DNA from: Maribacter polysiphoniae
GTDB taxonomy: Bacteria > Bacteroidota > Bacteroidia > Flavobacteriales > Flavobacteriaceae
Reading direction: 5' to 3'
Assembly (NCBI RefSeq): GCF_003148665.1
Contig: NZ_QGGQ01000001.1
Span: forward strand, 513,762 to 577,761
Length of the DNA stretch: 64,000 nt
Positions within the stretch are counted from its first letter, which is position 1. Every line of letters begins with the position of its first letter. Position numbers and translations under genes: made by a program. This document shows, one piece after another, positions 1-8,547 of this stretch. The notes beneath the pieces are model-generated. The model made no database searches, was not told the origin of the DNA, and saw only the letters and a program-made list of their open reading frames with translations.

Positions 1-2291
1 TAATTCCAGAACTCTGGATTGAATTTATGTGAAAGTCCTTCAATAGTGGTCTTGTACCCTCTTTTGTTCTGATATTGAAAATCGTATCTGGAAGAACCGT
101 CTTCTTTTCTGTTTTTGATGATCAATCCGTCTTCAACCCAACGAGGAATCAAGATGCCATCTTCGTCATCGGCCAAACCGGTAAAGATTTCATAGGGTTT
201 GCCGTCGATGAGTCCAATAAAGGCTATCCATTTTTCCTTATTGTTCTGGAAGCGGACAACATCGGCTTCCAGCACTTGGGGACGTTTTGTAGGGAATGGG
301 GTGAGGGTTTCCTCGGTTTCCGGTTCATTGGAAATCAATACTCCCGATCGGGAACCATCACGGTAAACCGTAACACCCTTACAACCTGCTTTCCAGGCTT
401 CCAAATATAATTTACCTACCAATTCCTCAGGTGCGTCATTGGGTAAATTGATGGTAACACTGATAGAGTGGTCTACCCACTTTTGCACGGCACCTTGCAA
501 ACGTACCTTACTCAACCAATCAACATCATTTGAAGTTGCTTTGTAGTAAGGTGATTTCTTCACGATTTTATCGAGTTCGGCCTGACTGTATGATTTAGAG
601 GTGTCGATGTCATTGGCTTCCATCCATTCCTTGAACCTATGGTGGAATACCACATATTCTTCCCAAGAATCACCAACCTCATCAATAAAAGTGACCTTTG
701 AATTCTTGTCATTGGGGTTGACTTTTCTTCTTCGTTTGTAAACCGGAAGAAAAACAGGTTCTATACCCGAGGAGGTTTGGGTCATTAAACTTGTTGTCCC
801 CGTAGGGGCGATGGTCAATAGGGCTATATTACGACGGCCGTATTCCAACATTTCATAATATAATTTCTCATCGGCTTCCTTAAGGCGTAGAATGAAAGGA
901 TTGTTCTTCTCCCTTTCTGCGTCAAAAAGCTCAAAAGCACCTCGTTCCTTAGCGCCATGCACGGAGGCCCTATAGGCTTCAATGGCGATTGTTTTGTGTA
1001 CTTCAACAGAGAAGGTGTTGGCCTCTTCACTACCATAGCGCATACCCAAGGCAGCCAACATATCACCTTCGGCAGTAATGCCAATCCCGGTCCTACGGCC
1101 ATTAATGGCTTTTTCCTTGATTTTTTCCCATAACCGTACTTCAACAGCCTTGGTTTCATCCAATTCAGGATCTTCAGCTATTTTGGCCAATATACCATCA
1201 ACTTTTTCCAATTCAAGATCGATGATATCATCCATGATGCGTTGTGCGGCTGCAACATGTTTTTTGAAGAGGGCGGTATTGAAGGTGGCTTTTTTTGTAA
1301 AGGGTTGATCTACATAAGAGAACAGGTTTATGGCCAATAACCTACAGGAATCATAGGGGCATAAAGGAATTTCCCCACATGGATTGGTAGACACCGTTTT
1401 ATATCCTAAATCCGCATAGCAGTCAGGTACCGATTCATTAATGATCGTATCCCAGAAGAGAATTCCGGGTTCTGCTGATTTCCACGCATTGTGAACAATC
1501 TTACTCCATAATTTATTGGCCTCGATTTCTTTTGTGAATCTTGGCTCACTACTTTGAATGGGGAATTTTTGCGTATAAGTCGTGTTATTGGCAACAGCTT
1601 TCATGAAGTCATCATCGATCCTTACCGAAACATTGGCACCGGTTACCTTGCCTTGTTCCATCTTGGCATCGATAAAATCCTCTGCATCGGGATGATTGAT
1701 GGAAACCGATAGCATTAAGGCCCCCCTTCGGCCATCTTGGGCCACTTCCCTTGTCGAATTGGAGTATCGCTCCATAAAAGGGACAAGTCCGGTTGAGGTC
1801 AAGGCAGAATTCTTAACGGCTGATCCCTTGGGTCTGATGTGCGAAAGGTCATGACCAACCCCACCACGACGTTTCATTAATTGTACTTGCTCTTGGTCAA
1901 TTTTCATGATTCCGCCATAGGAATCGGAATTTCCTTCGTTTCCGATCACAAAACAATTGGATAAGGAAGCGATTTGATAAGGATTGCCAATGCCGGCCAT
2001 GGGGCTACCTTGCGGAACTATGTACTTAAAATTCTTGATTAAATCATAAACCTCCTTTTCAGAGAGGGGATTTGGATATTTTTTTTCAATACGACTTATT
2101 TCCTTGGCGATTCTGCGGTGCATATCGTCAGGATTAAGTTCGTAGATATTCCCTTCGGAATCTTTTAGGGCATATTTGTTTACCCATACTTGGGCTGCTA
2201 GGTCATCGCCTTTGAAATAGGCCAAGCTGGATTGGTAGGCTTCTTCTTGGGAAAAAGTTTTCCTACTGGACTGGACTGTTTTTAATTGCAT
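1..2291 (-). CDS. nrdJ: Adenosylcobalamin-dependent (class II) ribonucleotide reductase, 3' part outside window
   Basis: Reads leftward from an ATG at 2289-2291 and stays open to base 1, so about 763 N-terminal residues are visible and the C-terminus is missing. It reduces ribonucleotides to deoxyribonucleotides in the cytosol using a cobalamin-generated thiyl radical. Seen in sequence: SNCFVIGNEGNSDSYGG, the conserved MKRRGGVGHDLSHIRP stretch, NPCGEIPLCPYDSC with the active-site cysteine, and TIAPTGTTSLM near the phosphate-binding region. These spacings match the B12-dependent family of roughly 850 residues rather than class Ia NrdA. No NrdB-like partner lies in the window. The upstream leader is AT-rich and holds a 6-bp inverted repeat. 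I saw no cobalamin riboswitch. Confidence 0.93.
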   Translation of the reverse strand, partial: MQLKTVQSSRKTFSQEEAYQSSLAYFKGDDLAAQVWVNKYALKDSEGNIYELNPDDMHRRIAKEISRIEKKYPNPLSEKEVYDLIKNFKYIVPQGSPMAGIGNPYQIASLSNCFVIGNEGNSDSYGGIMKIDQEQVQLMKRRGGVGHDLSHIRPKGSAVKNSALTSTGLVPFMERYSNSTREVAQDGRRGALMLSVSINHPDAEDFIDAKMEQGKVTGANVSVRIDDDFMKAVANNTTYTQKFPIQSSEPRFTKEIEANKLWSKIVHNAWKSAEPGILFWDTIINESVPDCYADLGYKTVSTNPCGEIPLCPYDSCRLLAINLFSYVDQPFTKKATFNTALFKKHVAAAQRIMDDIIDLELEKVDGILAKIAEDPELDETKAVEVRLWEKIKEKAINGRRTGIGITAEGDMLAALGMRYGSEEANTFSVEVHKTIAIEAYRASVHGAKERGAFELFDAEREKNNPFILRLKEADEKLYYEMLEYGRRNIALLTIAPTGTTSLMTQTSSGIEPVFLPVYKRRRKVNPNDKNSKVTFIDEVGDSWEEYVVFHHRFKEWMEANDIDTSKSYSQAELDKIVKKSPYYKATSNDVDWLSKVRLQGAVQKWVDHSISVTINLPNDAPEELVGKLYLEAWKAGCKGVTVYRDGSRSGVLISNEPETEETLTPFPTKRPQVLEADVVRFQNNKEKWIAFIGLIDGKPYEIFTGLADDEDGILIPRWVEDGLIIKNRKEDGSSRYDFQYQNKRGYKTTIEGLSHKFNPEFWN

Positions 2292-2359
2292 TTGTGAATA
2301 ATATGGTTTTAAGTGCTTAGAAAGAAAGTGTAAAAGTATGTAAAAAGAAAAGAATCGAA

Positions 2360-2377
2360 TTATGACAGATATCATAA
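2360..2377. promoter_or_regulatory. Inverted repeat TTATGA-N6-TCATAA in the nrdJ leader
   Basis: Arms at 2360-2365 and 2372-2377 are perfect reverse complements with a 6-base spacer, about 70 bases upstream of the nrdJ start. The geometry resembles a Crp/Fnr-family operator, but the half-site is not the canonical TGTGA or TTGAT. A function as an operator is inference. Confidence 0.35.
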
Positions 2378-2526
2378 AGTGTACAAGAAAAAGTGGTTAA
2401 AACCCTGTAAAACAGCAAAATAAAAATTTATCAACAAAAAAAAGTTAACAAATTTATTTAATTTTCTTTATTTTTTGGCATTGGACAAAACACTGTTATT
2501 TTCAAATATTTATTGTGTTTTCGGCT

Positions 2527-2556
2527 TTGGAACATATAAAGAATTCCTTATCTTTT
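2527..2556 (+). promoter_or_regulatory. Putative Bacteroidetes promoter of the SPFH gene
   Basis: TTG at 2527-2529 (-33 element) is followed after 19 bases by TATCTTTT at 2549-2556, one mismatch from the TAnnTTTG -7 consensus. It lies 24 bases before the ATG at 2580. The rest of the 2292-2579 gap is AT-rich leader for this gene and nrdJ. Confidence 0.5.
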
Positions 2557-2579
2557 AACAAAATAAAAACACTGACAAC

Positions 2580-3719
2580 ATGAGCTTATTTGATGAAATA
2601 AAAAACAAACTAAGTCACGAATTTATCGATATCATCGAATGGATGGATGCTACAAACGATACGATCGTACATCGATTTGAAAGATATCAGAATGAAATAA
2701 AGAATAATGCGAAGCTAATTGTTCGCGAAGGTCAAACGGCGGTTTTTGTAAATGAAGGGCAATTGGCCGATGTCTTTACACCCGGCACATATACTTTGAG
2801 TACGAAGAACCTTCCCATTTTAACAACGTTAAAAGGATGGAAATACGGATTTGACAGTCCATTCAAAGCCGAGGTGTATTTTGTGAATACCCGATTGTTT
2901 ACAGATGAGAAATGGGGTACCAAAAATCCCTTTATCCTCAGCGATGAGCGTTTTGGTTTGGTCGAGATCAGGGCGTTTGGAACCTATAGTTTTAGAATCA
3001 ACGATCCGGGTAAATTTGTGGTCGATGTCGTTGGTACCGATGGTAATTTTACCAATTACGAGGTTAATGAGCACCTGAAAAGTTTAATTGTCACCCGTTT
3101 TACCGACACTGTGGGTGAGGCCAATTTGCCCATTGAGTTGTATGCCGCCAACACCAGTGAGCTTTCTGAAACCTGTCAGGATGTGATGCAGCCCGAATTT
3201 GGCCGTGTGGGTATTGAATTGGAGAAATTCTATATAGAGAACGTTTCCATGCCTGAAGAGCTCAAAAAAGAAATCTTTGAGTATAGTAGGTTGGATAAAC
3301 TTGATATGACCAAACTTTCACAATTTAAGGCCGCCAAGGCTATGGAGGCCGCCGCCAAGAACGAAGGGGGTACGGCAGGAGCCGGTATGGGCATGGGTAT
3401 GGGATTTGTGTTGGCCCAACAGATGGGCAGCATGATGGGTCAACCAACATCACAGCAACCTTTTGGGGGTCAACCCCAGCAAGTGGCTGCAGTGCCGCCG
3501 CCAATGCCTACACAGGTTTTGTACCACTATGCCGTAAACGGACAACAGGGCGGTCCGGTTACTTTTGATAAATTAAAGGAACTTTTTGCCAGTAGGACAA
3601 TCAATAGGGATACCCTTATTTGGAAACAGGGTATGGCCGATTGGGTCGCCTTAAAGGATGTTGAGGAATTGAAGGTGTTCTTGGGAGGTAATACCCCACC
3701 GCCATTACCAACCGTTTAA
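2580..3719 (+). CDS. SPFH-domain protein with C-terminal GYF_2 domain (YdjI-like)
   Basis: A 379-residue cytoplasmic or membrane-associated scaffold protein of the virion-core/YdjI type. The SPFH-like region covers about residues 20-230. A Gly/Met-rich linker (GMGMGMGF, then Gln/Pro-rich) covers about 262-310. The C-terminal 55 residues (LYHYAVNGQQGGPVTFDKL through WVALKDVEEL) fit a GYF_2/DUF4339 domain, thought to bind proline-rich partners. There is no signal peptide. It sits 60 bases upstream of a zinc-ribbon protein with a C-terminal membrane anchor; B. subtilis ydjI and ydjG are a comparable pair linked to membrane-stress functions. The family call is firm; the role here is inference. 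Confidence 0.82.
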   Translation: MSLFDEIKNKLSHEFIDIIEWMDATNDTIVHRFERYQNEIKNNAKLIVREGQTAVFVNEGQLADVFTPGTYTLSTKNLPILTTLKGWKYGFDSPFKAEVYFVNTRLFTDEKWGTKNPFILSDERFGLVEIRAFGTYSFRINDPGKFVVDVVGTDGNFTNYEVNEHLKSLIVTRFTDTVGEANLPIELYAANTSELSETCQDVMQPEFGRVGIELEKFYIENVSMPEELKKEIFEYSRLDKLDMTKLSQFKAAKAMEAAAKNEGGTAGAGMGMGMGFVLAQQMGSMMGQPTSQQPFGGQPQQVAAVPPPMPTQVLYHYAVNGQQGGPVTFDKLKELFASRTINRDTLIWKQGMADWVALKDVEELKVFLGGNTPPPLPTV

Positions 3720-3743
3720 ACAGCCATATAGCTATTTATTGAA

Positions 3744-3763
3744 TTTCCACATATTTGTGGAAA
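3744..3763. repeat. Perfect 8-bp inverted repeat between the SPFH and zinc-ribbon genes
   Basis: TTTCCACA (3744-3751), four-base spacer TATT, TGTGGAAA (3756-3763). No T-tract follows, so it is unlikely to be a terminator. It ends 15 bases before the preferred ATG at 3779 and could be an operator or an mRNA hairpin near the ribosome-loading region. Confidence 0.45.
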
Positions 3764-3778
3764 ATGCAACATTTGTTT

Positions 3779-4861
3779 ATGGAAAAAACCCTTAATTCCG
3801 AAGTTAATAAATCCTGTGCCAATTGTGGTGCGGAACTTAAATTCAAACCAGGTTCGCATCAGCTTACCTGTGAGTATTGTGGTTATGAGGAGTTTATTGA
3901 ACAGGCCAAAAGCAGTTTTGAGGAGCTTGAACTTGAGCACTATCTTAAGGTAGTCGGGGAAAATGCCTATACGGAAACCATAGATCTGCTGCACTGCAAA
4001 AACTGTGGGGCAAACCAACATGTCGAGGAAAATTATAAGTCCCTCCAATGTGTCTATTGTGGCGAACCTTTGATTCGTGAGGATATAGAGAAAGAAGGTT
4101 GGATCCTCCCCGGGGCATTGGTGCCTTTTCAATTGGACACCAAAAAAGCCCGATCGATCTTTAAGAAATGGGTGGGTCAAATCTGGTTTGCACCCAATAA
4201 TCTAAAGCGGGCTGCCTTAGATCCGGAAGGTATGCGTGGGTTATATCTTCCTTATTGGACCTTTGATGCGAACCTTTTTGCGGACTATCAAGGAAAACGA
4301 GGGGATTATTATTACGAAACACAAAGGATTAGAACCAAAAATGGGATGCAGACCCGACAGGTTCGAAAGACAAGATGGTCATCGGCATCTGGTACGGTAA
4401 ATGGTTTTGTAGATGATATTCTCATAAATGCCTCAGAAAAAAAACGAAGGGAAATTCCCGGTAAGATCGCCTATTGGAATTTGAAGGAATTGGTTGCATT
4501 CAATTCAAAATATTTGGCAGGTTTTGTTACCGAAAAATACACGATTTCGTTGAAAGAAGGCCATCATCAATCTTTCCAAAAAGCCAAGGAAACTGCATAT
4601 AGTTGGATCCGGAGGGATATCGGTGGGGACACCCAACGCATCAACCATGCCGATATTAAGTTGTCCGATGAGACTTTTAAGCACATATTGCTTCCTGTGT
4701 ATATTAGTTCGTACCGATATAACGGAAAGGAATTTCTTTTTTATATCAATGGGCAAACAGGGGTTTTGAGTGGAACAAGACCCTATTCGTTCTGGAAAAT
4801 TTTCTTTTTAGTGCTATTTATTCTTGTAATAATAGCACTTATTGCGATTTTTGCACAATGA
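3779..4861 (+). CDS. Zinc-ribbon protein with C-terminal transmembrane anchor (YdjG-like)
   Basis: A 360-residue protein. Two zinc ribbons are visible: C13/C16/C31/C34 (CANCG, CEYCG), then LHCKNCG with CVYCG. A central region of unknown fold follows, including LYLPYWTFDANL and a basic stretch. One C-terminal membrane helix (KIFFLVLFILVIIALIAIF) ends the protein. Relatives are often mislabelled as PriA-like or helicase proteins because of the zinc ribbon; I see no helicase motifs. I chose ATG 3779 over ATG 3764 and TTG 3755 because the latter two overlap or abut the inverted repeat. The stop overlaps the next start (ATGA at 4858-4861), which implies translational coupling to the phosphatase. 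The function is unknown; a membrane-linked partner of the SPFH protein is an inference. Confidence 0.75.
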   Translation: MEKTLNSEVNKSCANCGAELKFKPGSHQLTCEYCGYEEFIEQAKSSFEELELEHYLKVVGENAYTETIDLLHCKNCGANQHVEENYKSLQCVYCGEPLIREDIEKEGWILPGALVPFQLDTKKARSIFKKWVGQIWFAPNNLKRAALDPEGMRGLYLPYWTFDANLFADYQGKRGDYYYETQRIRTKNGMQTRQVRKTRWSSASGTVNGFVDDILINASEKKRREIPGKIAYWNLKELVAFNSKYLAGFVTEKYTISLKEGHHQSFQKAKETAYSWIRRDIGGDTQRINHADIKLSDETFKHILLPVYISSYRYNGKEFLFYINGQTGVLSGTRPYSFWKIFFLVLFILVIIALIAIFAQ

Positions 4862-5583
4862 GGACTTTAGTAATAGGTGATATTCATTCCGGATTAAAAG
4901 CGCTCGAACAGGTATTGTCCCGAGCCAAGATTTCGCGTACCGATAGATTGATTTTTTTAGGGGATTACGTCGATGGGTGGAGTACTGCCGTAGAAACAAT
5001 TGATTTTTTAATCGGCTTGGAACAGACCCATGATTGTGTTTTCATAAGGGGAAACCATGACGAACTTTGTTTGAATTGGATTCAAACGGGGGAAGACAAT
5101 CCTGTTTGGTTGCAACACGGAGGGGCATCAAGCGTAGCATCCTATGCCAAGGCCAATACATCGACTATAGATGCGCATATCGGGTTTTTCAATCGATTGG
5201 TCAACTATCACTTGGATTCGAATAACCGCATGTTCCTTCATGCAGGTTTTACAAATATCAAAGGGGTCGAACATGAATATTTCACAAAAACCTTTTATTG
5301 GGATAGGACCTTATGGGAATTGGCACTTTGTTTGAATCCCTTATTGGATAAAGACCACCCTTACTATCCGAAAAGGTTAATGCACTACGATGAAATATTC
5401 ATTGGCCATACCCCGGTAACACGCATAGGGGAAACCACACCCCAAAAGGCGGCCAATGTTTGGAATATTGATACGGGAGCGGCTTTCGATGGACCTTTGT
5501 CAATCATTGATGCACACACCAAAGAGGTCTGGCAAAGTGATCCAGTACATACTTTTTTCCCCAATGAAAAGGGCAGGAACTAA
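4858..5583 (+). CDS. Metallophosphoesterase, PP2A-like serine/threonine phosphatase family
   Basis: A 241-residue soluble phosphoesterase with the binuclear metal signature in order: GDIHSG near residue 7, GDYVDGW near 38, GNHDE near 66, a later LHAG, and GHTPVT near 180. This motif set is that of bacterial PP2A/PrpE-like phosphatases, which act on phosphoproteins or on Ap4A; the substrate cannot be told from sequence. It overlaps the zinc-ribbon gene by 4 bases, so it is probably the third cistron of the SPFH operon. Confidence 0.85.
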   Translation: MRTLVIGDIHSGLKALEQVLSRAKISRTDRLIFLGDYVDGWSTAVETIDFLIGLEQTHDCVFIRGNHDELCLNWIQTGEDNPVWLQHGGASSVASYAKANTSTIDAHIGFFNRLVNYHLDSNNRMFLHAGFTNIKGVEHEYFTKTFYWDRTLWELALCLNPLLDKDHPYYPKRLMHYDEIFIGHTPVTRIGETTPQKAANVWNIDTGAAFDGPLSIIDAHTKEVWQSDPVHTFFPNEKGRN

Positions 5584-5644
5584 AATTTAGGACAACTTTA
5601 TCTAAATATTATTGATATAATTGTACATTAATAAAAAAGAAAAT

Positions 5645-6640
5645 ATGGTAAAGAAGAATATAAGATTAGAGGTAATGCAGGCAATTGAGCCTAAAGTGGG
5701 GGAGTTTATGGACTCATTTTTAATTCCCATCGATGATATTTGGCAACCATCTGATTTTCTTCCGGACCCTAAAAGTGATAGTTTTTTGAATGATATTGAG
5801 CAATTGCGTGAAGAATCCAAGGAATTGGGATACGACTTTTGGGTAACCATGGTAGCCGACACCATTACGGAGGAGGCCTTACCTACCTATGAGGCATGGT
5901 TGATGGATGTTGAGGGGGTAAACCAACATGATGGAAAAGAAAATGGTTGGTCTAAATGGGTGCGCGCGTGGACCGCAGAAGAAAATCGCCATGGTGACGT
6001 CCTGAACAAGTATTTGTATCTGTCTGGGCGCGTTAATATGCGTGAAGTGGAAATTACCACACAGCATTTGATTGCCGATGGTTTCGATATCGGTACCGAT
6101 AGGGATCCCTATAAGAATTTTGTCTATACCTCATTTCAGGAATTGGCGACGAACATATCGCATAAACGGGTCGGACAAATGGCTAAAAAGAAGGGTAATG
6201 CCCTTTTGGGTAAGATGTGTACCATTATTGCGGGGGACGAAATGCGTCATCATTTGGCGTATCGTGAGTTTGTAAAACATATTTTCGGGGAAGATCCCTC
6301 AGGAATGATGTTGGCTTTTGCCGATATGATGAAGAAAAAAATTGTTATGCCCGCACATTTTTTGCGTGAATCCGGAGGGAGTATAGGTACCGCCTTTGAG
6401 AATTTCTCCAATTGTGCACAACGCCTAGGGGTTTATACGGCACAGGATTATATTGATATTCTTAGCAAATTGAATTCGTATTGGCAATTGGACGCTGTTA
6501 GGAATCTTAATGACGAGGCTGAAAAGGCCCGTGATTATTTGATGAAATTACCAAATAGATTACAGCGTATTTCGGAAAGGATGTCATTTCCTGAGGATCA
6601 ATACCATTTTAAATGGGTTGAGGCCAACGGAACATTATAG
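5645..6640 (+). CDS. Acyl-ACP desaturase (ferritin-like di-iron)
   Basis: A 331-residue member of the stearoyl-ACP desaturase family (FA_desaturase_2), which introduces a cis double bond into acyl-ACP in the cytosol. Di-iron ligands are visible in EEALPTYEAWL, EENRHGDVL and DEMRHHLAYREF, matching the family pattern of E, ExxH, E and ExxH motifs. The length is normal. A TTG 24 bases upstream (5621) is in frame, but ATG 5645 is preferred. The gap from the phosphatase is 61 bases, and a strong bidirectional terminator follows. It should supply monounsaturated fatty acids for membrane lipids. Confidence 0.9.
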   Translation: MVKKNIRLEVMQAIEPKVGEFMDSFLIPIDDIWQPSDFLPDPKSDSFLNDIEQLREESKELGYDFWVTMVADTITEEALPTYEAWLMDVEGVNQHDGKENGWSKWVRAWTAEENRHGDVLNKYLYLSGRVNMREVEITTQHLIADGFDIGTDRDPYKNFVYTSFQELATNISHKRVGQMAKKKGNALLGKMCTIIAGDEMRHHLAYREFVKHIFGEDPSGMMLAFADMMKKKIVMPAHFLRESGGSIGTAFENFSNCAQRLGVYTAQDYIDILSKLNSYWQLDAVRNLNDEAEKARDYLMKLPNRLQRISERMSFPEDQYHFKWVEANGTL

Positions 6641-6643
6641 CAT

Positions 6644-6677
6644 AAAAAAAGCCCTGATAATTGTATCAGGGCTTTTT
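6644..6677. terminator. Bidirectional intrinsic terminator
   Basis: Perfect 9-bp stem GCCCTGATA (6651-6659) / TATCAGGGC (6664-6672), loop ATTG, flanked by A7 on the left and T5 on the right. It separates the desaturase from the convergent gene ending at 6691. Confidence 0.9.
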
Positions 6678-6690
6678 GTTGAATTACAGT

Positions 6691-7263
6691 TTATAGTTTT
6701 CCATGGTCGTGTTCATCTTGCCACTTGGCGAGTTCCTTCCATTTACCTTCGTAACACATTCTAGCTTGCATGGGCCATGAGGCGGGATCGTGAACCTTAT
6801 AGCGGTCACCGCCACCATTAAGGATTTTTTGACAATCCGAAACTGCGGTCTCAGAAAGGGCTTTCCATGTTTTGATGCCCGCATCATTGAACATTCCGGA
6901 TATTTTTGGGCCTATGCCTTCGACAACTTTTAAATCATCTTTCTTAATGACTTTCCCCATGGCGGCTTTAGCGGCAGCCGCATCAAAAGGAATTTCCTTT
7001 TCTTTTGCGGGTTCAGAGGTTAAAGAGGCAGCGGCTACAGCCCCACCAGCTGCGGCCATTGCGGCCCCGGCCGATAATTTCCCTTTACAGGCATCCAAAT
7101 CTGCTTTAAGTTTCACATTTTTGTCCTGCAATAGTTTCAAATCCTGGGAATTGTCTATCGTCTTGGTATTGCCCTTTCCAATAAGGTATCCGAAATAGGC
7201 ACATAGTAAGCCCACCAATAGTGGAATTAACCAGCACCAAATATTCATCGTTGAAAAATCCAT
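6691..7263 (-). CDS. Membrane-anchored protein with helix-hairpin-helix-like domain (COG3743-like)
   Basis: A 190-residue protein with one N-terminal membrane helix (IWCWLIPLLVGLLCAYFGYL), a short coiled region (LKLLQDKNVKLKADLDACK), an Ala-rich linker (about residues 65-90) and a C-terminal domain with KVVEGIGPKISGMFNDAGI. That motif is typical of the predicted 5' nuclease/H3TH-like proteins common in Bacteroidetes. No catalytic acidic cluster is obvious, so nuclease activity is doubtful. The conserved C-terminal PASWPMQARMCYEGKW stretch is shared with flavobacterial homologues as far as I recall. It lies 24 bases downstream of the OmpA gene, so the two are probably cotranscribed. Confidence 0.7.
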   Translation of the reverse strand: MDFSTMNIWCWLIPLLVGLLCAYFGYLIGKGNTKTIDNSQDLKLLQDKNVKLKADLDACKGKLSAGAAMAAAGGAVAAASLTSEPAKEKEIPFDAAAAKAAMGKVIKKDDLKVVEGIGPKISGMFNDAGIKTWKALSETAVSDCQKILNGGGDRYKVHDPASWPMQARMCYEGKWKELAKWQDEHDHGKL

Positions 7264-7287
7264 TTTTTTATATTTTAGGTTAGTGAT

Positions 7288-8193
7288 TTAATTTAAAGTA
7301 ATTACTGTTCGTCTGTTCTGTGCTTTTCCTTCTTCGGTTGCATTGCTGACCAATGGTTCATCCGGGCCTTTTGAAGTGGCGTTTATTTTACTTTCGGAAA
7401 TTCCGTTGCGCATCATATAGGCTTTAGCGAAATCAGCCCTTTCTTGACCTAATGCGATGTTGGTTGCCCTCTGACCGGTATTGTCTGTATGGCCCACCAC
7501 ATTTGCCGTAGCACCTTCTACCTTATCTAGATAGGTAGAGATATCGGCGAATTTTTGACGCTGTTCCGATGAGAGGTTTATGGAAGCCTCGGCAGTATTG
7601 AACTTAAGTGTTAATGGGTTGCTATTGATACGGTTGTATAACGCTTTCAATTTGTCATCGGCATCTTCGGGCCTTTCAGTCAGATTGTATCCTAACGGTC
7701 CCAAATAGATATTTCCCTTAGGAACAAGTTCGTTCTTTAAGGTGCCATAGATGTTTATTAACCGGGAAGGAATGCCCTTGGAGACAAAATAATTCTTTAC
7801 CGCATTGGCACGTGCCAATCCTAAATTGGGGAAGGCAGAGTCATTTTCCTCATCGCTTTTATAATATCCGGTGACATCCACCACCTTATTCGAATTTTCG
7901 GTCAGGAAGGAGTTCAAACGGCCTATACCGTCTTCAATATCTTGGGTGACCGGCAAAAGGATGGTCGAGGAAGATGGATTGAAGTTAAAGTTGTTGTTTG
8001 CACTGTACGCAAATTCATCTTCGCTAAAAGCAAACGGATAGGACGTGGCCTCATCGGCTACCGGGGCCATTACTTCTTTGTCGGGTTCTTTTTTGGACGA
8101 CATCCCACATTCACTGCAACAGGTAATGTAAAAATACGTCCCCGCCAGAATAGTAATGATTATCCCGAGTAGGTTTGTAGTTTTTTTTGTCAT
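7288..8193 (-). CDS. OmpA-family protein with two OmpA-like modules
   Basis: A 301-residue protein. The N-terminus has a hydrophobic segment (LLGIIITILAGTYFYITCC) acting as signal or anchor; the cysteines are not in a clean lipobox. Two OmpA C-terminal-like repeats follow: a degenerate one at about residues 75-165 (VVDVTGYYKSDEEND, NLGLARANAVKNYF) and a canonical one at about 195-300 (NVVGHTDNTGQ, ALGQERADFAKAYM, NRRTVITLN). The second carries the Asp/Arg residues that bind peptidoglycan diaminopimelate in this family. It is probably a periplasmic or inner-membrane protein contacting peptidoglycan. It leads a two-gene transcript with the gene at 6691. Confidence 0.83.
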   Translation of the reverse strand: MTKKTTNLLGIIITILAGTYFYITCCSECGMSSKKEPDKEVMAPVADEATSYPFAFSEDEFAYSANNNFNFNPSSSTILLPVTQDIEDGIGRLNSFLTENSNKVVDVTGYYKSDEENDSAFPNLGLARANAVKNYFVSKGIPSRLINIYGTLKNELVPKGNIYLGPLGYNLTERPEDADDKLKALYNRINSNPLTLKFNTAEASINLSSEQRQKFADISTYLDKVEGATANVVGHTDNTGQRATNIALGQERADFAKAYMMRNGISESKINATSKGPDEPLVSNATEEGKAQNRRTVITLN

Positions 8194-8249
8194 TGTTTAT
8201 AATGATTTAGTGTTTAGTTTACAATGTATTAAAAAAATCTTAAAATTTT

Positions 8250-8533
8250 TTATAAAGCGGACACTAAATCCTCAAAATCAACAAGGTAGAATCGGGTTTT
8301 CCTGACCATGCCTATTGCATCCATGCGGATGTTCCGATCATAGGTGGCTATAATTTACAAGTTGTGCCAATATATCAGGATTAAACCCCACTCCTTCCGG
8401 CAAAGTTCCGGCATCGCGATAGGGGTCCGATTTATACAAGGAATGCCAAAAAAAGGGTCAAACATGACATCCATACAAAAGTCCCAACCACTTGTACATA
8501 AAAACTTGATTTCCAGTAATTGAACTGGTATAT
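8250..8533 (-). pseudogene. Decayed reading frame, family not identified
   Basis: No intact ORF, but three protein-like stretches in different minus-strand frames overlap end to end. One spans about 8438-8533 (contains FYVQVVGTFVWM). One spans 8338-8457 (contains SDPYRDAGTLPEGVGFNP and ILAQLVNY). One ends at the TAA at 8250-8252 (contains DRNIRMDAIGMVRKTRF and YLVDFEDLVSAL). Each change of frame falls inside an overlap of open frames, as expected from small indels in a former gene. I do not recognise the family. Chance cannot be excluded for the first stretch. Confidence 0.45.
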
Positions 8534-8547
8534 TTAATTATTCAGTA

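Noticed and set aside
2292-2579. Cobalamin riboswitch upstream of the B12-dependent reductase
   Set aside because: The spacer is AT-rich and lacks the conserved B12-box-like GCCACTG sequence and the expected stems.
3744-3763. Palindrome as an intrinsic terminator of the SPFH gene
   Set aside because: No run of T follows on either strand and the stem is only 8 bp with low GC content.
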